Positions 55,951-64,000 of a stretch of DNA of 64,000 nucleotides are shown here, one piece after another. The translations under genes were made by a program, and so were the position numbers. Where the stretch lies: contig CM060686.1 of NCBI GenBank assembly GCA_030686995.1, forward strand, positions 69,158,319 through 69,222,318, in the 5' to 3' direction. Below the pieces are notes generated by a model, which worked only from the letters and a program-made list of their open reading frames with translations, searched no databases and had not been told where the DNA came from. The DNA comes from Artemisia argyi. Lineage: Eukaryota; Streptophyta; Magnoliopsida; Asterales; Asteraceae. How positions within the stretch are numbered: position 1 is the first letter of the stretch; each line of letters starts with the position of its first letter.

Positions 55951-55966
55951 TGGTATCAGAGCCACG
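55951..55966 (+). other. Primer-binding site, initiator tRNA-Met (F)
   Basis: TGGTATCAGAGCCACG, three bases after the 5' LTR end. Same primer type as E. Confidence 0.92.
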
Positions 55967-57514
55967 GTTATAGAGAACCAGATGTTTTTAAACATTGGAC
56001 TATAACCACACTTTAACTGGACCATTTTTACAAAATACCACTTCATGCCCTCCGTGCCTACATTCCAACATCTGGTAGAAAAGTTACTTCTCATTATTTC
56101 TTACTTATATAACTTGATATATGCTTACATGTTACGATTATGCTAATAACTATGTTTACTTATCGGGATTATTACAAATACCGTGTCTTCATATTTCCAT
56201 CTGCTAGACTATTATGTGACTTTTAAATAGTTTATGGTACAACTACACTCTAGTATATTAATATATATATTTATATGCTCCCCCAACTATTTTGTGTACT
56301 ATGCAAATCCTCTTTAATTATCTTGCTTTCATCTTTATAGATGCATATGACATACTCTTTTTGTACTCTCGGAAAATCTGCGCACTACCTCGTCGATCAG
56401 TATGGATGTTGAGTCAGAAATTCTTAAGTAGGATGATTTACAATGTCTTTATTTGAATGGATTGGGACGCCTTTCCATTGAAATAAAGAAATTGTAAACC
56501 GCCGAACCATAAATTTATACTTCGTTATTTACATCGTTTGAGACGCTTCTCTATGTAAATAACGAATTATAAATAAGTGGGCTTAATTGTATCTGAAATG
56601 GCATGCGTATGAAATCAAGGATCACTAAAGTTCATAAAACACTAAAACTTCAGCCAAAGACTCACAATTTTCTTCTGCGTATGCCTAATTCTAAGGCATT
56701 ACGGCACAACCACATTTATTCGATCATGCACTTACTTTACATTCTGGCGATTTATGAAACCTTTTCACGACATTGTATGTGAATACAATGGTCTCTCTTA
56801 CTTCTCCGGCACTATGAATGATATAGTGATCTCCGAACCTTTCACAACTTTACCAAAAATCCGTCAAAATCTATAAATTCTTCTAATAGAAATACAAGAT
56901 ATGGAATTGCTAAGGAACAAATAGATTCATCATCTACAAAAGCTTGGAACCAAATACCGTGTTGTCACTTAAAACTATATTTAACAAGTTTTCTCTTTAG
57001 AAAAGCTGAAGATCAACAACTTTCTCTTCATTCAACAAGTTTCTACTTGAAAACTCTTATTATTAAAAATCTATTAACAACCAATTAGTTTAACGGGTAG
57101 GTTACCCCACATATTTTAACTTTCACAAAACAAGATATTGTGAACCATGTTTATTTTCAAAACATGTTAAAATAAAAATCTTCATTCAAAATGGAATTGT
57201 ATTTTAAGTCAAGATTAATCAAAAGAAATTGAACATAAGACAATGTAAGTAGTTAGAACTACTCAACAATTATAACTATGAGAACTGCTATCATCAAAGA
57301 AGAAGCTAATGTAGTAGTAGATATGTTAAGCTGGAAAGAAAAATTAAAAAGAAGAAGCTAATGTAGTAGTAGATACGTTAAGCTCGAAAGGAAAAATTAA
57401 AACCGCTCAGGAGTTAGATCATTAGAAATAACTATTTGTTCATCCTTCCCACTCACCTTTACAGCTACCTTATCTTAGAATCCCGGGACGGGATTCCGTT
57501 TAACGGATAGGTAA
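55967..57514 (+). other. Element F interior (non-coding) with PPT
   Basis: No ORF of note. Contains twin hairpins (56440-56574, listed separately), a duplicated GAAGAAGCTAATGTAGTAGTAG (about 57299 and 57352), and the PPT region with CCCGGGACGGGATTCCG (57482-57498) before the 3' LTR. Confidence 0.8.
56440..56574 (+). other. Twin RNA hairpins in the F interior
   Basis: Hairpin 1: arms 56440-56461 and 56474-56495, 20 of 22 pairs, loop containing GGGACGCC. Hairpin 2: arms 56513-56534 and 56553-56574, 21 of 22 pairs, loop containing GAGACGCTT. The loops are alike although the stems differ. Position about 490-620 nt after the LTR fits a packaging or dimerisation signal. Confidence 0.6.
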
Positions 57515-60500
57515 TATAACACCCCGTAAAATTTTCCTACGATTAACACGTTACCATAACATAGATTAACCATTTTTACCCGTAACAATTTTTTTTTTAT
57601 TTTATTTTTATATATATACTTTGTCGATTACAACGTTATTTACTCTTACCTTGGCACGACATTTACACCTAAAACTTAATAACCTAGATACCTTACATAA
57701 ATTAAAACATTGATACTTAATAAGTATACGTTTCAATAATTAACAAGTACGATTGAAATAAATCCCGAAGAACCTACAAATAAATGCATGAAGGATTCTG
57801 AAATGTCTAGCACTGTACATTAAACGTTACGAGCCTCCCAAACCTCCTAGGACTACAACTCGATCACCCCTATAATTATTTGATCACGTAACAATTGTGT
57901 TGGACCCAAGGAGTATACTACTTGTTAAGCTAACATGCATAAACCACAACTTTCCAACTCCCTCGTTCTTTCTGTGACACATTGCTACAAACCAAACCGA
58001 CCCTTGATAACAATATTTAAATTGATCTATATGTATATCCATGCATACACATGACAACTTGTGTCGTATCTTATCTAATAGACATTCCCTGACAAGAAAT
58101 ATTCCTCATCCTATGATCACTTTGTTCCACCAACTTGCATCCTCTTCTTTCTTATACATTTCATACGCATGAGACCACATGCAAGGTCTTGCGTATCAGT
58201 GGTAACCCAAACCATAGAATAACACTATTATACACTCTCCTTTTTCCACTTCATACGTACAACAGTTTACTCAACCAAAACACCCAAGTCCTTTAAGTTT
58301 CTGTGTCAAATCGAGAAGTAAAGAGAAACCATGCACCCGCGCATATTTCATTCTTGTGTTTCTTTTGTTTCTGTGAACACATATAACGAGCCAAGAGAAC
58401 CCTTTGATATAAAATATTCGACCTATCCATCTCACAACAAATTAGCAACTTGTTATCGTATCCTGTCTCCCCCACATGCAAACGTTACCCTATTATCAAT
58501 TTGAGAATAAAAGCTTGTATTATGTGGCCATACATAACCATTTCATAAGTACATTTACACATGCATTAACATATCAAACGTAACATGAAAATAAACGTTC
58601 GACACCTCCTTTTCTTTCTGTCATTCGAATGCATAACACAAGAACCTCACAAAACAAAAGCTCTCCTAAGCCCTTCTACTTCCTGTGATGTGGTGCGAGA
58701 TGAAAAGCGAAAGCCCTATAACTTCAAGCTCACCTCCATAGTTCTCCAATAGCTTAGTATTGTCAGGAATATTCAGCCACAAACCCTACACATTCCCTCA
58801 CTCATGGTTGTTGCTTATACTCGATTGGTTATTAAGGGAGGTAACATGTATTTAGCAGCTTCCATCTTCACCCTCCCCTCGTTTCTTACTACCTTAGGTG
58901 TAACCTAGAAGAAACCATGTGCAAAGTCTCAGCCACCTCCACTGTTCCCCAATCCAAGAACTCCCACGTCCCTTAAACATCTCTTTCATTTTTGCCACTG
59001 ATCACGCTCCATCATGAGTATATAAGGGGTACATGCTGTTCGACATCCACACACAACATAAAATCACACATACCTCTCTTACTTTCCTTGCCTACTGACC
59101 ATCGAGAAGAAGAAGTAAACCAAGCTGTGGCAGTTTTCATGAGCTTTGAATCAAGATCGAGAACCAATCTCCTTCTTATATTGTTGATCGCTATCTTTAC
59201 AAGTTCTAAGTCCCTTGGTGATGCTACTAGACGGGTTTCATGTTTGGATATCATTGGAGTTGTCTTGCATCACTTCACTTTCGTCTCGTTTTCATTAAGT
59301 CCACCACCACAGCTGGTGTAGTAAGTCTCCTAAACCCATTTCATACTTAACTCTCTCTCGATATATATATATACATTCCATGCTGGTCACGTGTAAAGGT
59401 AAACCTCATGTTCGAAACATCTCACAATCTTGTGTGGCATCTTAAACTTGTGTGGCAAACCTTTAAACTCGTTTTGTTTCACGCCTGCCATGTATAAAAT
59501 GAAACCCAAATAGCTTACTGTACCATGAAGTTCTGGTGTGGTTGAATGATTAAACGAAATAAAGAGGTTACTAATATACTATAACAGTTAATGTATAAAC
59601 ATGGTTTACATAAAAATTCATGCCTGCGAATCAGTTACGAAAAGGAAAAGATAGATTACATGCAACATATATTATTGATCAGGAAACTTGCTAAATAATG
59701 AACCTACAAAAACTTAGTTTTGGAAGAATGTATGAAACAAAATCAGAACTCATACAAACGCGTGCTCAGTGGTAGAATAATATATACAAAATGGAAAACA
59801 GTTAACAAACTAGTTAAATACATTTAAGTAGCAAAGTAAAAAGAGCACTTAGCTCAGTTGGTTGGGTTGTTGTGTTCTGAGCGAGATGTCCAGAGCTCGA
59901 TTCATAGCAGTTGACACATTTTGTAATTTTTGCCACCGTTGCATTTTTAAAATTGTAGTCCCACTACTTCAAATTACTTGACAACTTCATTTAGAACTTT
60001 TAATAAGTTTTACAATTTATATTACAAATTTACCATTTTAACTCCTCAACCTTAAACTACTTGACATTTTCTTAAAACACTTTCGTAAGTTAATAAACTT
60101 ATATTAGTTAACCACTCTTGCTAAATAAATATGTAAGCTACTTGGAGTTAAAAGTATAAAATACGTATAACTTAATGGTTTATCCTGAAACTTAAGTACG
60201 CTTGACAAGTTAACATTTTATAACTAAATCATAGAAACATATAACGAGACTTACATTTTTTTTTCGACGATAACAAAGTAATAATTATGAATAACTATAT
60301 ATTTATGAATATATATAAACTGTAACGTAAATTATATAGCTTAACGTTATTATTGGTTAACTGGAACACATTAAGAAATGGTTATTCCTACAATAAAACT
60401 CATTGATTCACTTAACTAGGAGTAAACTTGCAATTACTATAATTTATCATTCACCAACTTTTGATACATATTATAAATTCATGACGAGAAATATAAATAA

Positions 60501-61745
60501 TAAACGATACTTATACATAAAGACAAGTTATATTGTATATAACTTGCTCTTGAACTATTAAGCGTTTTGCCACACAAGCCACCTTTGCCACAAATCATTT
60601 TGTCATCGAACACTATTCAAATCACGATTCTCGATAAGTCAAACTTATCTCGGACTTCCGTATCATTCAGGTTATCTTTGAAGTCATTTCCATTCTACCT
60701 CTGACTTTACGTTATCTATACCTATCATAACTCTCAGGTGAGTCATAGCCCCTATTCTTACTTGTTTTACAATGATTTATAAACATTTTCGGGGGAGATA
60801 CATGCTTAACTATTGTTTTATACTCTTACAAGTACTCGTTAACTATTTACATATTACTATTTCATAGCCCACTCTTTAACTATTTTCCCGTGGGGGAGAT
60901 ACATGCTTAAAACTCGAACACAAGTCTTTTATACCGGGTATTGAAATATCGTCAGGCCAATGTTAATTGCTTAAGTTACTATTGCCAAAAGTCCCTCGAT
61001 CATGAACCTTAATCACTTGAAGGGTGAACGTAAATAAACGTGGATAGTACTATTAGTGATTGACAATCCTCGTTTGGTTGTTAGAGAAAACACCAGGCGC
61101 ACTTTATTGTTCTTATTATAGGTTATTGGCAAATACCTATCTTGAGGGCCTACTACTTACCGTCATAACTTGAGATTATGATTGGCTGTTAATCGTTGAG
61201 TATCATGAGCTTAAGGCAATAACAGGAACATTGATTTAAACTTATTGATTGTATGTGATTACAATACATTCTTAACTTGTGATTCGAAACTCGTGTTAAA
61301 TGGATTTATAAACCAATTACTATTTTTGATGTTGACCCGGTGAAGGGCAAACCAACGGATTGATTTGTATTGATAAGGAAATCACTCTTTTTCTAATTAA
61401 CGATTTAAACTATAAACTCTGAACTCACCAACCTTTGTGTTGACACTTTTTAGCATGTGTTTATCTCAGGTAACTATACAAGAAGGAACTTGAAGGCACG
61501 GAGTGGGCTTGTAACCCGGCATGGGCTTAAATAAACATTTTGACATATTTTAAATAAACTTGTTGTTTAAATAATGAAACATCTTGATGTCTCGAATATT
61601 TGGTATTTTGAATGAATTAAACTTTAAAGCGTCACTTTTGTGTCGTTTTCTATGATTGTGACAAAGATCCTCGAAGTAACACCCAAAAAGTCTTTCGTTG
61701 ACATTTTAAGTCTTCCGCTGACGTGACGATTTTGGGGGTGTTACA
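57515..61745 (+). repeat. Element F 3' LTR (4,231 bp)
   Basis: Nearly identical to the 5' LTR. TATA box 59019-59027, tRNA-like segment 59841-59930. Confidence 0.92.
59139..59321 (+). CDS. Small signal-peptide-like ORF in the F 3' LTR (60 aa)
   Basis: Copy of the ORF at 53341-53523 with the same protein reading and the same TATA box 112 bp upstream. In this copy a transcript would run through the rest of the LTR into element D. Confidence 0.4.
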   Translation: MSFESRSRTNLLLILLIAIFTSSKSLGDATRRVSCLDIIGVVLHHFTFVSFSLSPPPQLV

Positions 61746-61750
61746 TATAT

Positions 61751-62719
61751 AGTTTTCTAATTTTTACACATAGAAAGAGGACGTTTTGGAGAAACCCTAG
61801 GGCCGAACCTAATACGATTTTCACAGGTTTTTCAAGGGTTTTCAGCCCTTGAAACCTTACAAGTGTAATTGAGATAAGTGTTCTTTTAATTCAATCAATA
61901 TGTCTATGTGTTGGTTGTCTATATCTTGTTCTTGTCTTGATTCCACCATGCTAGGCTAGATCTATCTTGTGTTTGCTTAGATCTAATGAAACCTAGATGT
62001 TAATTATGTGTTGATTACTTGTTTATGGTTGTATTGGATGAATGATTTCGATGTTAGGCTTAAGAAAACTGGCAGATCTCCAAATGGTAACATGCTTGAA
62101 CGTCTTAGGAAATATAAACCGATGTGCACTAGGTTTTATTGGTTGTATTTACTGCATGAGTAATTTCTAATGATCCCATGTTAGGAGTTTTTGACGGCTC
62201 GACATAGGAGTGAAGTAGGCACTCATAGGATTGGGGAAGTAAGTGCGCTACCCCATGAATGGTATTAAGGAATACAACCCGTCATCCACGCAACTATAAC
62301 AAGTAATTAACGTGTAAAAGATATCTAGAGAGTAGTGAAATCTAAGTAAACACATTTTCTCCACATATTGCTCACAACCTTAGTATAACTTAGTTTAATT
62401 TCATTTCTAGCATTTTACTTTTAATTGCATTTTTAGTATTGGGTTAGTTGACTAGCAACTAATTCCGCCCATATCCTTCAAACCCGAGATTTTGTTTTGC
62501 TTTCTAAAAAATATAAAAACACAAAAAATAATCATCTTTCATCTTTAGCACTAGTAATTAGGTTTTCTAATCCTAGCGACACTATTCCTAGCTGAACGAT
62601 CAATCCCCCGGTACTTGTCACTATACTATACTACAACGATCAGGTACACTGCCTGGTGGGGGTTGTAAGCTTCTCGAGATCCCTTGAGAGGTAAAGCCTG
62701 GTGCGATTCCCACGTATCA
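61751..62719 (+). repeat. Element D 3' LTR, right piece
   Basis: Resumes with AGTTTTCTAATTTTTACACA after the TATAT duplication. Contains the anti-tRNA segment (62625-62638) and ends CACGTATCA. AAAGG (62720-62724) follows. Confidence 0.9.
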
Positions 62720-62724
62720 AAAGG

Positions 62725-64000
62725 TGTGGGAGAATTACTTGACCTATGAAGTCAATGTAATTATATTACAGGTGTGAAACAAGGGTTATTCTAATGCCTC
62801 TTATCATGTAGTAAATCCTAACTACACAAATGTAGTTTCACTAGCGGTCTCGGGATGCATTGCTATCACAAGTTATGGAATCTAAATACTACCGGTATAC
62901 TTACAAGCATTAAGAATGAATGCTTTTTCCTAAAGATCTAAGGGCGAACCTCACATTTTTGGGGTGGAAATTTTTGAGTGGTATGGTTTTTGTGATAGTC
63001 ATACAATTCCTATCCATGAGACGCTTATTAAGACTAAAGTTTCACTCCTATATGTTGCAAAAAATTTTAAATTTGGTGCTAAAATTGCCCTAACAAATAT
63101 TTCTCTCAATTTTATTACACATTCACTATTAAACAAAACAAAAATCAAGTGGAGTTATAGTTTCTAATATACCCTCCCTACACTTAAACCGAACATTGTC
63201 CCCAATGTTCTAGATAAAAGATGTAAAAGTAAAAATAATTAAGAATGAAAGAAAGTAATACTCCCCTGATTCGTTCAGTGTGGATAATGTGACAACATGG
63301 TTAAATCTACCTCCAAGAAAATGAAGGTTGAAAGCTTCCCTCCAGAAATGTAATCATCTTCTTGACCAATATAACCTGTAATCAACAAACACAAAAACCA
63401 AAGCATCAAACCGAACAAAAATCGCAACTAGATGTAATTACAGACTTAGAAATAGAAAGAAAACAAAACAATAAAAGAATAGGATACTTGTGGAATGAAT
63501 TACAAATAGGAACTCATAAAACATATCCACAAGTATTGATGCACAAACAAGATAGAATATATGCTAATCATGAATTGTGAATTTTTAATGTTCGAATTTC
63601 GTTCTTTTTAACAAAATATAAACTTCCCTACACTTATCTTTTTTCAAAATACCTTTATATGCAATTAAGACGAGGTTAAAAACAAAATAAAGCATTTTAA
63701 CAAATTATTTGAAACATGAAAATTAAACAACTATGATTAAGCATATATGACATAAACAAACGAATAAAATAAAAAAACATCAAACAATTAAAAACATGGG
63801 TTGCCTCCCAAGCAGCACTTGTTTTTATTCGAGTCACGAGCCTGACTCTACCTTTATTTAACGGAAATAGGGGAAGTTTTCCCTACACTTAGGATTAAGT
63901 GCGGGTGGAAGTAGCGATACACACCCTTTGGGTGGAAATATGCCACGTGAGGTGAAGGGGGTGAGTGAATGGCTCCCTTCATCCTAAAACTACCCGGATA
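62725..64000 (-). other. Element C 3' UTR, part 2 (antisense), to window end
   Basis: Contains on the plus strand the inverted repeat GAACATTG-TCCC-CAATGTTC (63191-63210), the complement of the family element, and GGGTTGCCTCCCAAG (63798-63812), the complement of the motif after the coding region. The last 190 bp (TTTTCCCTACACTTAGG and onwards) have no recognised coding reading. ORFs 62964-63167 and 63362-63580 (plus) are antisense readings of the UTR. Confidence 0.65.

Larger units (their letters stand above)
51714..61745 (+). mobile_element. Element F: LARD (large LTRs, short non-coding interior)
   Basis: 10,032 bp with TSD TATAT (51709-51713, 61746-61750); removing F and one TSD gives back exactly the LTR sequence seen in other family copies. 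LTRs 51714-55947 (4,234 bp) and 57515-61745 (4,231 bp), interior 1,567 bp. The ends are TATAACACCCC...GGGGGTGTTACA, so the 5' end is TA where TG is expected, in both LTRs. PBS for initiator tRNA-Met. No Gag or Pol. The LTRs differ at only about a dozen positions by eye, so F is young. The terminal TAACACCCC and the GGGACGGGATTCC before the 3' LTR resemble Tekay-type chromoviruses, the likely helper family. Confidence 0.92.
36740..62719 (+). mobile_element. Element D: Athila-like, RT-less, interrupted by E and F
   Basis: TSD AAAGG at 36735-36739 and 62720-62724. 5' LTR 36740-38160, canonical tRNA-Asp PBS, a Gag-Pro ORF with one stop, 3' UTR, 3' LTR 51262-51713 plus 61751-62719. The two LTRs differ at roughly 25-30 of 1,421 positions by eye, mostly C/T and G/A transitions. 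Confidence 0.9.
33888..64000 (-). mobile_element. Element C: Athila-like, minus orientation, incomplete at window end
   Basis: Its 3' LTR is 33888-35591 (1,704 bp). The 3' UTR follows, read antisense, at 35592-36739, is broken by D (36740-62719), and resumes at 62725. It contains the antisense forms of the family inverted repeat and of GGGAGGCAACCC (63800), so the coding region should lie beyond 64000. LTR length and sequence are the most diverged of the family. Confidence 0.85.

Noticed and set aside
51714..61745. Segmental duplication of 4.2 kb as explanation for the two F copies
   Set aside because: A 5-bp TSD, a PBS directly after the first copy and a polypurine region before the second identify them as LTRs.
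1..64000. CRISPR arrays, operons, ribosome-binding sites, rRNA
   Set aside because: Nothing of the kind is present. The repeated TGACGGCGTCA motifs are irregularly spaced and are not CRISPR repeats.

Overview
This window is nuclear DNA from a flowering plant. It is almost wholly built of LTR retrotransposons nested inside one another. No intact host gene is visible. The residual Gag-Pro proteins, in particular a conserved acidic domain downstream of the protease, most resemble proteins I associate with daisy-family (Asteraceae) genomes. That family assignment is an inference from memory of the protein style and was not checked by a search.

Layout. (1) 1-9.8 kb: AT-rich, no intact gene. It carries a (TA)n tract, three Tourist-like MITEs, and minus-strand exon-like blocks. 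Two of those blocks are recognisable exons of an AP-1 adaptor mu-subunit gene, now broken. Inverted 33-34 bp sequences near both ends (213-246 and 9749-9782) may be transposon termini. (2) 9799-13457: a 3.66-kb LTR of a minus-oriented chromovirus-like element (call it H). Its internal part (13458-14078 and 32661-33887) is split by element A, and the element is cut again by element C. (3) A, 14079-32660 (TSD gaagt): an Athila-like Ty3/gypsy element with gag, protease and an integrase tail but no RT. It contains a minus-oriented Copia-type element (18826-21823, TSD atgtt) and, inside its 3' LTR, a second Athila-like element B (23556-31379). (4) C, 33888 to beyond the window end: a minus-oriented Athila-like element. 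It is split by D, 36740-62719 (plus, TSD aaagg). D is split by E, a minus-oriented Copia/Sirevirus-like element at 40177-48407 (TSD gcaat), and by F, a LARD-type element with 4.23-kb LTRs at 51714-61745 (TSD tatat). The nesting fixes the relative order of several insertions.

How the parts work. A, B, C and D are one family. They share a roughly 1.4-1.7-kb LTR that begins TGATG and ends ATCA, and a U3 array of TGACGGCGTCA palindromes just before a TATA box. A, B and D show a PBS resembling the tRNA-Asp type. The 3' UTR has a conserved inverted repeat and repeated polypurine motifs. Where the coding region can be read (A, B, D) reverse transcriptase and RNase H are missing, so these copies must have moved with proteins supplied in trans.

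Most interesting signals: the end of U5, just before the PBS, holds a segment complementary to the 5' half of the same primer tRNA-Asp. It is followed by a two-stem RNA fold whose stems are kept by compensatory changes between diverged copies. LARD F carries twin hairpins downstream of its PBS, a tRNA-like (Pol III box) segment, and a small signal-peptide-like ORF behind the LTR TATA box. Element E carries an internal duplicate of its own U3 palindrome cassette, with a TATA box, in front of an extra ORF.
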